From Eucalyptus grandis (lineage: Eukaryota > Streptophyta > Magnoliopsida > Myrtales > Myrtaceae), in assembly GCF_016545825.1 (NCBI RefSeq), contig NC_052619.1, forward strand, positions 54,176,933-54,240,932: 64,000 nucleotides of DNA, given 5' to 3'. Both the position numbers and the translations under genes were made by a program. The notes below the pieces were generated by a model, which did not search any database, had not been told where the DNA came from, and saw only the letters and a program-made list of their open reading frames with translations. Of this stretch, positions 1 to 11,642 are shown piece after piece. The stretch's first letter is position 1. The number at the start of each line of letters is the position of its first letter.

Positions 1-3000
1 TTAACCACGAAATCAAGTACGGAAAGGATTCGGAGGTTGTGAAGAAATGGAAAAAAGCTCTTAATCACGCTGGAAGTTTGTCAGGGTGGGAGTTCCTCCC
101 TCATAGGTAAGCAGATTGCCAGTCAACTTTTAATCGTCTTGTGTTTGCTAATGTAGACCATTTCCTTTCGTTTTGTGACTTGGGAAAAAATATTATGTCG
201 TTTCTATCTTTTAGAGCTAAACGCAGAAACATAGAAAATTTTTGGGGGTTGTCTTAACTCCATCCAGAAAAGGTAACATGGCACCGAGTAGGATTCATAG
301 AGCACTCATAATGGTGATTGACAGGTTTATTAATCACATAAAATACTTTCGAGAAACATCTCATATGGATGTTATAGGGAGTGTATATATCTTATTTTTG
401 GCCTAAAATTTTTAGAACTTTGACCACATATAACTTCGTTGAAATCTAGATTAAAGGGCATAACTGGGTAGCAATTGTCAAGATCTTTCCAACGATATCT
501 AAATGTGGTGCTGGCGCTAGGTCGCTAGTCCCAAATTCACGGGCCACATGTTGTCGGTGTGGGCCACACATGCACCAGCAGCTGGACCATCGGCACCCAA
601 CCCCGCTCACCATGGCAAGAGCGCAGTGTCTTGCTGAGCCATGCGTGCTCCAGCCTTGGGCTACAAGTGCCAAGGCCTAGCTCTAGCCCGCGCGTGTAGG
701 TCTGCACAGTGCAGCCTACGTGAGGCGCAGCGCCCACCATGGTTGGACGGGGCCTCGCTGGCATTTTTTAGCCCCAATCCGGTCCTTCCCACCCCTTTCT
801 CCACTATGCAGCATTTAATGGCTCTATTTTATAATTTTTTCAACACTTTCCACCATGAGGGGCATGCTTCCAATCATTCTCCTTTTGATGCATTTATTTT
901 GTTTGTAAATTGGCCTCTCCCCTTGCTCATTTTTGCATGGTAAGTAGATTTTTCACCCTTTTCATTTAGAATTTCTCACTCTAAGAATTGATACTAACTG
1001 GCGGCATTATTTTTTGGGGTCATCACGGAATTCATTAATGGAACGCCCATCCAATTAGGAAGCAGGGAGTTTGAGCAGGTTTACTAAAAGGCATCTTTTA
1101 GATAAATTAGCGTAATTATGCTGTTTACGTAAAAATATGATAGGATATGCATAATCGCAACACCCCTTAAATAAAAAGGGGGATTTTAATAAATATAGCT
1201 TTTACCTTGTTGGTTCAAAAAATACAACCGGTTGTCATTCTACTAATATATATTGAAAAATACAAGTACAGGTCATTATTCTACTCAAATAAAATCTAGG
1301 AAATATCGTAGTGTCTTAATATAGAAATACCCTGCAAGTATAAGCCACTCCCTAAGACACCGAGAGAATCAGCGGAGGCGAAACAGCATTGAACACCCAA
1401 TGGCCGCTGGATCATGAGCCAACGCCCAAGCATGTCATCTGAAGTTTTTAGGATGAAGTTCCAACTGAGAACTGTAAAGTTTTGGAAATCACTTAGGTTG
1501 TCAATTAAGAAAAATCACATCTTAATTGCTAGGATTACTTAAGAAAGCTTTTCAACTTCTTCTCTCTTTTCTGTCAGAGATGAAGCAGAGTTCGTGGAAA
1601 GCATTGTAAAGGAGATCTCGATACAGCTAAATCGGAGCCCCTTGGATGTTGCCAAATATCAAGTTGGCATAGATTCCCGAGTGAACGACCTAAAAACAAA
1701 GTTGCATATAGACAGTCAGGATGGACTTCAGGATGAACGTCTCATGATTGCATTATGGGCAATCGGAGGTATGGGGAAGACAACTTTGGCCAAAGCCCTT
1801 TACAATTCTATTTTCAGAAATTTCGAAGGTTCCACATTTCTCGGTAACATCAGAGGAACTCGGAGAGATTCTGAGGAATTGGTTCGTTTGCAACAAAATT
1901 TGCTACGCCAGATATTAATGACGGAAGAAATAACCGTGACTAGTGAGCCTGCAGGAATTAATCTGATACAAGATAGACTCCGTCACAAAAAAGTTCTCCT
2001 TATTCTTGACGGCGTGGATGACATATGTCAAATAAATGCTTTAGCCAGAACGCCTGATTGGTTTGGTAAGGGAAGTAGGATAATCATTACAACAACGAAT
2101 GTGGGTGTGCTCCAAAACCAAGCTCTTACCTATGAAGTTACAGCTCTAAATTATCTTGAAGCTCGTGAACTTTTTAAGAAGTATGCTCTGGAAAACAGAA
2201 ACATAGAAATAGAGGATGCTCTTGTAGATAGTGCTCTCACATATACTGATCGCCTTCCTTTAGCAGTGGAGGTGTTGGGTTCTACCTTATGTACTAGTAG
2301 ACAATGTAACTGGGAAAGTATACTGAATAAGTTCAACAGAAGCCCTATCCCGGGCATCAATAATGTGCTTAAAATAAGCTATGATGGAATGGGTGATATA
2401 GGGAAGGAGATTTTTCTCCACATTGCTTGCTTCTTTAATGGGTGGAGTAGAAAGTACGTTGAACGTGTTCTTGAAAGTTGTGATTTTGAGGCAGCTGCTG
2501 AAATAGATGATCTCATTGGGAGAGCCTTGATATGGGATGAGAATGGGACCCTAAAAGTGCATGGCTTGATTGAGTTGATGGGTAAGGAGATTGTTCTTCA
2601 CAAGTTTCCTGATAATCCCGAGAGACGTAGTAGATTATGGAGACATGAAGAAGCAGCTGAGGTTCTATCAAAAAATGAGGTAAGAGTACTTGATATGAAC
2701 ATAAAGATTTTTGTTCCTCCTTGCCCAATCAAAAATTGTGAGCTTGGATTGTACTATGATTTTTTGTTTACTAGTTATTCTAGAACCATCATATTTTTGT
2801 ATGTGTGCAGGCGACAGATGCAGTAAAAGCCATAGTGTTGAACCTACCAAAGCCAGAAGAGATTAATCTTGATTGTAATGCTTTTGCAAAGTTGAACAAA
2901 TTGAGATTCCTCATAATGATTAATGTCCGTTCTAGTTTTCGAGGTTGTATCTCTCTGCCTCATGAGCTAAGATGGTTTGAATGGCCAGAATGCCCTGCCT

Positions 3001-3086
3001 CGAGTATAGAATTTACCTCTACTCCAACGAAGCTGGCAGTACTTGCCGTGCGCAGAAGCCTTAGTGAAGAACTGGGGGAACCATGA
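1..3086 (+). CDS. TIR-NBS-LRR disease-resistance protein, 5' end outside window, truncated LRR
   Basis: Intracellular immune receptor of the TNL class. Three exons join in phase: the tail of the TIR exon 3-106 (ends in the usual Gly-Trp-Glu stretch, donor AG|GTAAGC), the NBS exon 1578-2679 (acceptor CTGTCAG, donor GAG|GTAAGA), and the first LRR exon 2811-3086 (acceptor GTGTGCAG). The NBS exon shows the P-loop GGMGKTT near 1765, kinase-2 VLLILDGVDD near 1995, RNBS-B GSRIIITTT near 2071 and the GLPLA equivalent RLPLAVEVL near 2250. The MHD motif reads VHG at 2557-2565, so this regulatory motif is lost. The LRR exon has the N-terminal LRR layout but stops at 3084-3086 after about 91 residues, where full-length TNLs carry several hundred more; no further LRRs follow. 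Probably a truncated or non-functional receptor. The start codon lies left of the window. Confidence 0.8.
107..1577 (+). other. TNL intron 1 (1471 bp)
   Basis: Bounded by a GTAAGC donor at 107 and a pyrimidine-rich acceptor ending CTGTCAG at 1577. The two flanking exons share one split Arg codon, which supports the junction. Positions about 490-780 are clearly richer in GC than the surrounding intron and may be an old insertion, but I recognise no element in it. Confidence 0.7.
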
Positions 3087-3957
3087 TTCAAGGGGCGCAT
3101 GGTTTTTGGCAGCAGAAAAGTGAACCACTATTCCTAAGGCTATGACGACCAAGCTCATACAATGGATATCCTAATTGTCATGATTTTGTCTAGGAGAAGA
3201 TAAGATGAAGTAGAGTTTTCTTCAACAATTTCAGCCGCGCACGCTTTTCATGGAGCCGAATCTGGGGCAATGCTAGCGCTTCTAGAGCGGCAATTTTTAT
3301 CGAATAGGAGGAGCATTTGAGGTGAGCCAGAGAGATTCTCTAGAGAAACGAGAATAGGCTTCGCACAAGTGAGAGAGGGAGAGCAAAATAAAATGAGTAC
3401 GTTCATTTCAGCAAATATGCTGTTTAGGTATTTTGTATGAGGTGAAAGCGAGTGAATTGTCGTAAGTCAGTGAGGTCTTCATCATTCACAAATGGTGATT
3501 ATAAGAGTTGCGAGAGACTATTTTAATTGAGTGTAATACCATATTGTGACCCTCTAGCTTAATTCACTCAAGAAATGATATGTTTCTGCTTAACCCATGT
3601 CAAACGTTGTAACTTTGTCCTTGATGTATAGATAAGCACTTTTCTACCCGGTTGGCCATCTCGATATTACTTCTATTTAAGTAGGCTTCCAGCTAAAGTT
3701 TCAATGTTATAATATGGCGTGACACTAAAAAATGTCTATTGTGAATTAATATCAATTGTACATATTGTATCTTAGTAAAAGTGTCTCAAATTGTCTAGTA
3801 CAGCATTATTATACAACCATCATAATGCCGAACAAATATCATTTGAGCTAAACAAGAAATTAGTGACAAAGCTCTTGTGTCAATGAGCTAAATTCCAACA
3901 TGCGGCATTAAGATTGCATGAAATTAGGGGTCTCAAAAATACCTGTTGCGAACCTCC
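3087..3957. other. Intergenic stretch after the truncated TNL
   Basis: No LRR-like reading frame is visible on either strand. A purine-rich tract (GAGAGAGGGAGAG) lies near 3370-3385. I see no RNA gene or transposon ends here. Confidence 0.4.
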
Positions 3958-3965
3958 TTTAAAAT

Positions 3966-4814
3966 TTGGATGTCAACAATACCCGAATCAACCCAAACCA
4001 ACCCAAACCGAGCGAATATTTCGGGTCTTTTCAGTTTGGGTGTCTTTCTGGTTCGGATAGTGTGTTTAAAAAGTGGACATCGGAACCGAAACACGTAAGA
4101 AACCCTTCAGTCTTCAGTGAAACAATTAAGCTTAAAAAAGAAAGAATTCCCCAAAATCGTTTTCATTGCCCATCGCTTCTCTCCTTCCTTTCACTTGTTG
4201 CGTCTTCTTCGTCACACAAAACTTGCCTTCAAATCCATTTCTCTCTCTATCTCTCGCTAAACACCTTCTCCATCGCTCTGTGGTCTCTCTCCCTCCTTCG
4301 CTGTCGTGCGAAGGAAACATCCAGGGAGACACTGCAGAGGAGACGGGAACGTGGGCGGCGTTGACCGTGACGAAGTTTCCACCCCGGTCGAGATGCCCCT
4401 CCTATTGACCCTTGGGGTCGGCAGCTCCTGCCTCTTCAAGTCCCTGCGAGCCGGCCCCATCATCTTGACCGCCAAGGACTTGCTTCTTTTGTCCCCTTTT
4501 CCTCCTCGCCGCCGCTGTCGGCAGCCTCTTCGTCTTGTTCTTCATGAATTATGGTTCAAACAAATGGATGGTCGGGATTTTTTGGCGGTGTTCGTCGAAT
4601 GAGGTAAGCCCATTCTGTGAGGAACCAAGGAAGGAAAGAAAAGAAAAAAAGGGAGAAAAACTGAAAATGCGACCTGCTCCGAAACGTGTTTTCGGTTTAG
4701 ATTCTATACAGTTTGGATGACGATTTGGGTCACAGTAAACATACATCATTTATGTTCAGTTGGGGTAGGATCAATTTAGTGAGTTTGACTCTAACTGTAC
4801 CGTTGACATCCCTA
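3966..4814. mobile_element. hAT-like non-autonomous element with coding-like cargo
   Basis: The ends are inverted repeats: GGATGTCAAC at the left (3968-3977) and GTTGACATCC at the right (4802-4811), followed by CTA, which matches the TAGGGATGTCAA type of terminus common in plant hAT elements. The flanks TTTAAAAT (3958-3965) and CGTAAAAT (4815-4822) agree at 6 of 8 bases, as expected for an aged 8-bp target duplication. The interior changes from AT-rich to a GC-rich block (about 4290-4600) with open frames, including a hydrophobic stretch LAAAVGSLFVLFFMNYGS around 4500-4560 that looks like a membrane segment. No transposase is present. The cargo could be captured host exons; I cannot name the donor gene. 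Confidence 0.5.
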
Positions 4815-4822
4815 CGTAAAAT

Positions 4823-5149
4823 GACTCAATACTGAGAGAGCCCCACGGTCAGGGACTTCTTCACTAGAGCCCCAAGGAGAGGAGAGCATTATATCAGAAT
4901 TAGAATCAGAATCAATAGGCCAAGACCCGTTTTACTTGAGCCGTAAGGTCAAGGTTCGTCCTGTCAGAGCCTAGTCGATCAAGATCAACATAAGAGGAGT
5001 CCCACGCAAAGTCAAGATCGCGAAGTTGGTCGGTCACGAACTACGGCAACATCGCCGATATGCGCTAGATCTTCTCTAGTAGTGCCGTTGTGAACAACGG
5101 TGGCTGCGCTAACCTGGAACAGTCGCCGTATATCCTTTTTGACTAAATC
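4823..5149 (-). other. Unidentified sequence, possible coding remnant
   Basis: On the minus strand about 4870-5110 gives a mostly open frame containing LRDLDFAWDSSYVDLDRLGS, interrupted by at least two stops. The composition is protein-like but I do not recognise the family. It may equally be chance. Confidence 0.2.
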
Positions 5150-5965
5150 TTAATCGATTTTTTAGAATCAAGTGCATTAAAAATCCAAAAACTTGTCAAG
5201 AAACTATCAATGAATTCTAAACATTTCAAAAAAATACAATCAAGTTTTAAAATTTATTAAATTAGTACAATCAAGTTATTTCGTTAATCCTATCTAACTT
5301 TTTTTTTTTTTGTCGGAAGGTAGTGAATATTATTACTATCCGCAAAGAGGGTACCATTACATGAAAAGTCTAAACATAATAAAGAGATTAAGGGTTGAGG
5401 AGGATAATTAACCCAATTTGCAGGAAGGGACTTGGCTCGGTGGGCTTTTGCGACCCAATCGGCGACCTTGTTGAACTCCCTCGACTCATAGGAAATAGAA
5501 ACACCACTCATCTGGGCCAGAAGATTTATGCAATCAGTGACAAGCGCTTGGGCCTGCCATGGGGGCTCATTTTGGCCCAATAAACAGTCAACTAGTGAGA
5601 AGCTATCGGACGATACGTGCATTTGCAGATCATTTCCAGCATAGGGTTCCATCCGGAGATCAGTTCGACTAGTTCGTGCGCGTCTTTCTCCCTTCACCCA
5701 CAACAGAGCTTCTCGGACGGCGAGGGTTTCTGCAACCCAGGCGGTCGGAGCCAAGATTTCCTTTGCAAAACCGGCGACCAACAGCCCTGCATTGTTTCGG
5801 TGACTAATAGAAAATATTAAGATATTTTTTTAATATTTTCTCTCTCCTACATGGCATTAACGTTAACTAAAGCATGAGGCATAAAGACTAAACGGATGTC
5901 GTTTTAATTCAATCCTTATTTTTTTAACATAAATCTTAGTTAAACTAGATTAAAACAATACAAAT
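5150..5965 (-). repeat. Dispersed repeat, copy 1, interrupted by a LINE fragment
   Basis: The segments 5150-5298 and 5816-5965, read on the minus strand and joined, align along their length with 8030-8300 on the plus strand. Shared landmarks are GAGAGAAAATATTAA and the block around GACTTAATTACAC or its variant. The two copies lie in opposite orientation. The family is AT-rich and non-coding; its superfamily is not clear to me. Confidence 0.6.
5299..5815 (-). mobile_element. 5'-truncated LINE: terminal RNase H-like domain with poly(A)
   Basis: On the minus strand an open frame of about 170 residues begins with HRNNAGLLVAGFAKEI and has the RNase H-like (RVT_3) layout: an acidic site at VAETLAVREALLW, the SSDSFSLVDCLL strand-helix, then SREFNKVADWVAKAHR near the end. 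This is the C-terminal domain of plant L1-type LINE ORF2. The frame runs into an A-tract (poly-T at about 5298-5312 on the plus strand), the poly(A) tail, which decodes as lysines. The abrupt 5' end fits incomplete target-primed reverse transcription. Comparison with the uninterrupted repeat at 8030-8300 shows where it inserted. No clear target duplication was found. Confidence 0.75.
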
Positions 5966-6156
5966 TAGAAGTTTTTCCTAAACCAATGGGGCAACACCTC
6001 GGCCCCACCATCATTGGAAAGGGCCAATGGTGCGTTGGGATGGCGAAAGGAGGTCGCCTTCCTATAGATCTAGCGGAGGGTGTAGGCCCTCACTTATTGC
6101 TTGACACTGTTGAGGCCCAAGCAAGCCCTGCTGGCCTTTTGCAACAGATGGTGAGA
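5966..6156. other. Short spacer between transposons
   Basis: Moderately GC-rich, with an open frame on the plus strand from about 5986 that has no recognisable domain. Probably non-coding. Confidence 0.3.
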
Positions 6157-6849
6157 GGGAAAAGTATAAGAAAAGTCATAAATCTATTGCACTTGTACCA
6201 ATATAATTTTAAATCTTCTCACATTGGTATGAAGTCCATTAAGCCAATTTTGACATGTCGGTACTAATGTGGACTTTAGTTAGTTTTGGAAACGTTGATA
6301 CAAGATTTTTTTTAGTACATTTTTTATTTTTATTTTTAAAATTATTTATTTATTTCCTTTTCCTATTTTCTTTTTTGGTAAAAGGACCTTTTTTTTACCT
6401 TTTCTTTTTCTCTTATTCCTCCTTGGACTTTCCCTGTAATGGCTGGCAAGCCTTGCCAGCCATTGGAACGAGGCCCACCACTAGGCGAGGCCTGGGAGTC
6501 ATCGGTGAGGTTGGGTGAAGGCCGTGACCTTGTCGACGATCGATGAGGGCTTTGTGGCCTTGGCCCAGTGGCTGGCGAGCCTCGTCGGAGCCTCGCTCGC
6601 CATTGCTTTGCAGGGAAAGTCCAAGGAGGAAGATGAGCAAAAGAAAAAGAAAAAGAAAAAAATTATAAAGAATTCAAAAAAAAAAAATTATTAATGAAAT
6701 TGCCACGTTAGCGTTGACACCGGCCGACATCCATGTTAGTGTTGGCCAGCCAAAATTGGTTAGATAGTTTAAATTAATACAAATGTGAAAGGGTTTAAAA
6801 TTGAATTGATATAAATACAATAAATTTAGGATTTTTTGATACTTTTCCC
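6157..6849. mobile_element. MULE-like long-inverted-repeat element, copy 1
   Basis: Left end GGGAAAAGTAT and right end ATACTTTTCCC are inverted. The similarity extends inward for well over 100 bp on each side (AATTCAATTTTAAACC-type blocks, and a block around CCAATTTTG). The centre (about 6430-6610) is GC-rich with repeated GGCTGGC/GCCAGCC words. The architecture is that of the elements at 8709-9204 and 60387-61050. A target duplication is not evident here, and no transposase is encoded. Confidence 0.6.
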
Positions 6850-6867
6850 AATTGTGGGGTGCACCAC

Positions 6868-7947
6868 CTGTGAAGCACGGACACGCTTGGAACCTTCCAT
6901 GTCGTGTCGGACACGTGTCGGCGTGTCCGACACGCTCGGACACGCTCGGACACGCGGTCAACACGTGTCGGATTTTCCGACACGTGGTCAACTTTTCTCG
7001 ACACGCGTGTCCGAGCAAGAGGCTGGGTTTCTGGAGCGGATCTGCAAGCGTGAAGGGAGAGTGAATCGTTGGCGATGGAGGGTGAAGACGAGGCGAGGGA
7101 GAGGAAGCAAGGCTGCGGAGGCGAGGCAGCAGCAGTGAGGCCGCGACGGTGAGGCCGCGACGGTGAGAGAAGGCTGGAGGAAGAAAGAACTAGGCGATCG
7201 AGATGGCCGCGACAAAGGACCGGAGACAAGGCTATGACCGCAAAAGAGAGAGGACCAGAAGCAAGGTAGTGAGCAGCTGCAACGAGGTGACCAAGAGAGA
7301 GTAGGGATTGAGAGGAAGAGGATCGTGCAAATGGAGGAGGGAGCGGCCGTTTTCTGAGAGTTTTCAAGCTGCTCTCGAAGGGTTTCTAAAAGATAGAATG
7401 GGTGCCGTGCAAGGAGGATGAGCAGTGAACACAGAAGGAGGAGGAGGCTACGATTTAGTTTTCGAAGGAGGGGGTGCCGTAAAGGAGGAGTCAAAGGGGG
7501 ATGGGGCAGCTAGGTTTAGGTTTCCAAGGAGTGCAGAAAAATTTAAAACTGAGGTACCGTGCATTTGGGTTTTCAAGGAAGAGCAGGAAAAATAAAAGTA
7601 AAATATGATGGTGCCAGAAGAGCCAAAAACAAATTAAAATGGGATGCTCGTCCTGGGCGGGGATGTCCCTTTTTTCTTTTCTTTTTGGAGGGAGAGGGTG
7701 GAGGGTGATTTTAAAAAGAAAAAAACGAATAATGTTGAATAATAATAAATTATGATCATCATGAAAAATTATAAATTTATTTAAATAAATTGACTCTACT
7801 ATTTATTTTTGAAATAATCATATGTATATATAAAAATATTTATTTAATATTTAACGTGTCGGAACGTGTCGGAATTCTCTACTTTTTTAGAAATGACGTG
7901 TCGCGTGTCGTGTCGCGTGTCACGTGTCGCGTGTCGGTGCTACATAG
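6868..7947. mobile_element. hAT-superfamily non-autonomous element with perfect 8-bp target duplication
   Basis: TGCCACC-type flanks are exact: TGCACCAC occurs at 6860-6867 and again at 7948-7955. Between them the ends are inverted, CTGTGAAGCACGGACACG at the left and, as reverse complement, CTATGTAGCACCGACACG at the right. Both subterminal zones (6880-7010 and 7854-7940) are packed with GTGTCGGACACG-type words, likely transposase binding sites. An 8-bp duplication is the hAT signature. The 1080-bp interior is purine-rich and GC-rich (about 7020-7650) without transposase; overlapping low-complexity open frames there look like composition artefacts or very degraded cargo. Confidence 0.85.
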
Positions 7948-8029
7948 TGCACCACCCCCTTATCTTTATTACCCTTATTACTTCTTTTTTTCCTAAAAAA
8001 AAATTTTGGCCCCCTTTTTTTTTTTTTTA

Positions 8030-8300
8030 AATCTAATTTAACCAAGATTTGGGATAAAAAAATTTAAGATTTGGACCAAAACGATATCATTTTAGTCTTA
8101 TATTTTATTCTTTAATTAATGTTAACACCACATAGGGGAGAGAAAATATTAAATCAGCATTTTTCATTAGTTGAGTTGGACAAAGTTGATGGCAGAACTT
8201 AATTGTATTAAATTGGTAAGTTTTAAGACTTAATTACACTTTTGAAAGTTGTAGAGCCCGGTTGCATTTTCATAACAAATTTTAGGACTTCTACTATACT
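8030..8300 (+). repeat. Dispersed repeat, copy 2 (uninterrupted)
   Basis: This aligns with the joined halves of 5150-5965 in reverse orientation and lacks the LINE, so it acts as the empty-site reference. It is AT-rich and non-coding. Confidence 0.55.
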
Positions 8301-8708
8301 TATACTATTTTTTTAATCATCTTTTATATCAATTTTCAATTAAACTCCGTATTATGTGGTTTGAGTGCAATCACTTGGTTTTTTTGTTTAGTTTCAATGA
8401 TGACTTTCTCCTTAATTGTGCTTTCAAATTTATTGTTCTTATTAACTTTATTATCAATTTTCCAGTAAAACTCGTCCCCTTTTCACTATAGTCTTACTTT
8501 AAATTATCACACTTCTCTATATGATGTCAATCTTCGTCGAACACAAAGTTCACTAGTGTTGGCGTTGTTCACGTTTTAGTTTTTTTCAATATAGCTTCTA
8601 ATCTTCCAAATTAAACTAAAATAGCATTTGTGACTAACCATAATGTAAAAAATAGCTTTTGTAATCTCTTGCACCGTGCATGAAATCATCTGGTGTTAGG
8701 TAAACATG

Positions 8709-9204
8709 GGAAAATTAACCCAAAAGTCCTAAATTCATTGAACATTTGTTAATTAAGTTATAAACCTTTTATTTTTGCCAATTGAGTCTTAAACCTTTTT
8801 ACATTTTGGTAATTGAGTCAATTTGGCCAATTTTGATTGAAAATTGCTAACGTGGATGCCGGCCGTCTTATGTAGCACACCCGATTTGATGTGGACAATT
8901 TTTTATAATATTTTAATATATAGTTTTCGAGTTTTTTTTTTTTTCCCTCCGCCCTCACTTGAGGCCACCGACCATTGCTGGCCATAGGAAAAAGAAAAGA
9001 GAAGAAAAGAAAAAATAAAAAATAAAAAAAGTGTTCACTTTAGTGTCACTTGGAGTATATTTCAGTGATTTCCAATCAAAATTAGCTAGATGGACTTAAT
9101 TGGGAAAATATGAAAATATTCAGGATTTAATTGGTGTAATTAAAAGGTTTAGGACTAAATAGGCAAAAGTGCAACAAATCTAGAACTTTTTGAACAATTT
9201 TTCC
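8709..9204. mobile_element. MULE-like long-inverted-repeat element, copy 2
   Basis: Left end GGAAAATTAACCC and right end TTTTTCC are inverted, with long subterminal similarity (TCCTAAA, TTAAACCTTTT and CCAATTTTGATTG blocks on both arms). The flanks GGTAAACATG (8699-8708) and TATAGACATG (9205-9214) agree at 7 of 10 bases, consistent with an old 10-bp duplication as made by Mutator-like transposases. The centre carries a small GC-rich block near 8945-8990. No coding capacity. Confidence 0.6.
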
Positions 9205-9214
9205 TATAGACATG

Positions 9215-11247
9215 CATTTTGTCTCGTTAAGTCATACGTACTGATGAAGCTTTGAATGTGCATTTTCTATTAAAAATTGTTTTTGGACTTTAGCTTCCGT
9301 TGACTTCACTTCTTTTTTTGGTTTTTTGCCAAAATAATTTTGTGTTGATTGGAAAAATTGCTTTTTCAAGGAAAAAAAAAATAGAGACAGGTCTATAAAA
9401 GGCCCGACTGTCAAATTCTTTTAACTCCCATTTAGAGCACTGTCTATTAGAGCACATACTAGCACGGCAGAAAAGCAGTCTTCCTGTAAACACCCTACGA
9501 TGGTTGAATTAACGGGTAACTTAGAGGAATTCCATAGGGAAATACCCTAAAGCTGAGTTGATAATGTCTTTTACCCATATCATAAAGATTTAATTTGTAC
9601 TTCATTTTGTTAGCAAAAGTCAATGCATATGAGATGAAATTAGTGAAAGATAAGGTACCAATATACATTACCACATTTGAATTAGTGGATACTTTATTAT
9701 TAAATTAGATCAGATGACATCATTTTATCATTCGATCAGTTTGATTTCGTTATTATTGCTTTTATTTTCAATATTGAAACATAAAATGATTAAAAAAAAG
9801 GATGATAAATTATGTATTTCATTTTAATTAACTTATGATTAAAAAATTATGGAAAAATTCAGATTTTTGTGAGATTGCGTCCAAGAACGGACCAAATGAC
9901 AAATAAATTAGTTTCAGAGATTGTCAACCGAAAAATAAATAATATATATATATTATATAGAGGAAAAAAGAGAAGAAAGAAGCAGCCAAAATGGGCCAAG
10001 TGTCCACTCCATAAAGCCCACCACCAAAGAGCACCACGATACTGTAATTGTATGAGATGGGTAGATAGACACATAGATCATATTCCAGCCTCCAAAGATG
10101 GGTCGAAAATTTTACATATGGCCCTCCTACTCATCATAGAAGTATGACACAATTTCCCTATTTCAGCAATGTGCCTTCCTCATCCTGGCTCGACCTGTAC
10201 CTTGATCTCCAGAAAGATTCCTCTTGCTTGTCGACACGGATTCAAGGCTTCAATGACGTCTCCCTTTTCCAACAAGGCGTCTGTCCTTCGAAGTGTTGGA
10301 TTTGAGGTTGTCCAAAGACGCTTTGAGAGCTTGGATTTTGGATTGGACGATCGAGTAATGAATCAGCGAACCAGAATGTATGTGTTTCCCTGCACATTCC
10401 AGTGCTTCTTAAATTTATGTAACGTGTAAAAGTGGCAGTAGCTGGAAAATATGCTATCTCCAAAGAATCTTTTAAATTTTAGAAGACAACATTATGGAAT
10501 TTCTTTTGGTACAGTGCTATATGCACTGTTAGACTCTTCCATTGGGCGATGAGATGAAACCGTAACACTTGAAGCGGGGAAAAAAATTCTGATTCCGAAG
10601 AACAATGGCCCCTGTGGCCATTGGCCAATACGTTGACCCGATTAACATATTAATTGTTTGATAGGGTATTTTCATGACCATTAGCGGTCATTTGCTCTAG
10701 CCTCTAGATGCTTTTTATTCTCAAATGGAGACGAAAATTAGGAGAAAACAGACTGAACCTCAAACAAGTAGCTGGGCTGAATCCCTCTATTTTGAGATTT
10801 GGCTCTTCATTTACATTTCCTTAAGAGGAGAAGGGTCATGACTTGCTATTGGAAGATTGGGCATCACCGAAACAAATCCTCCTTGAGTGGCATATAATTC
10901 AAACGCCCGAATAAGCATAACAGAAAATGGGAAGGTGATGGTTCGCGAGAAGAAGGATTCCATGAATGTTCTACTTATTCTACCTATGATTCAATTCAGC
11001 ACATGACAAAACTCATTAAGGAGGTCACATTAGCCAGGGAATATAGCGAATCTCAGAATGCATCAATTTAGTATTATATATGTCCAGGAGCAGTTCGACA
11101 TCCAATTTCTCCATGTTGATTTTGGTTATACCCCTCGACAGGACAGGCCATCAACCGTTTTGGATATATTAAGATATTCCTACAACCTGCCATAGTGCTT
11201 CCCCATATAAGTGTGAGTTCTCAGCATATCACATTGGGTTCATGAAA
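9215..11247. other. Gene-free stretch between transposons and TNL 3' flank
   Basis: AT-rich. A plus-strand frame at 10169-10429 is open for 86 codons and has the most coding-like base use here, but I recognise no domain. I see no RNA gene and no element ends. Confidence 0.35.
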
Positions 11248-11642
11248 TCAAATGCCCGTATACGTCATTAATACCAGCATTCTATAATCAATCAAACATT
11301 GAAAATCTTCCTTTCCTGCACAAATCAAAGAAAACACAACGGGTATTGCGCGTGCAAGCAAATCAAGTTTATACTGCATTTGTGTTTTGCATATACTGGT
11401 CACGATTGAAATCATGCCAGGGTCAAGAATTTCATCACCAGCATGATGAGGAAAACATTTTACTGAAGCATCACGTTCACTTCCAAGATCTTCCCCAGGA
11501 TTCCCTGAATTTATATAAGACGGCAAACAACAAGACTGAACCAGGAAAGCAGGTAACCCCAATGCAAATTGAGTAACATGTTCCCTTAGAAAGAAGATCG
11601 CTTACCTGCTTAACACGTCTTTGTTAGGAAAGATGGATCATC
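11248..11642 (-). other. Possible 3' untranslated region of the TNL gene
   Basis: On the minus strand, downstream of the decayed LRR end. A frame of about 100 codons at 11248-11562 has no known domain. A donor-like AAGCAG|GTAAGC sits near 11605. It could be UTR with an intron or unrelated sequence. Confidence 0.3.

Noticed and set aside
6795..7494. Serine/arginine/leucine-rich minus-strand frames
   Set aside because: They cross the boundary between two transposons and arise from purine-rich, GC-rich sequence on the other strand.
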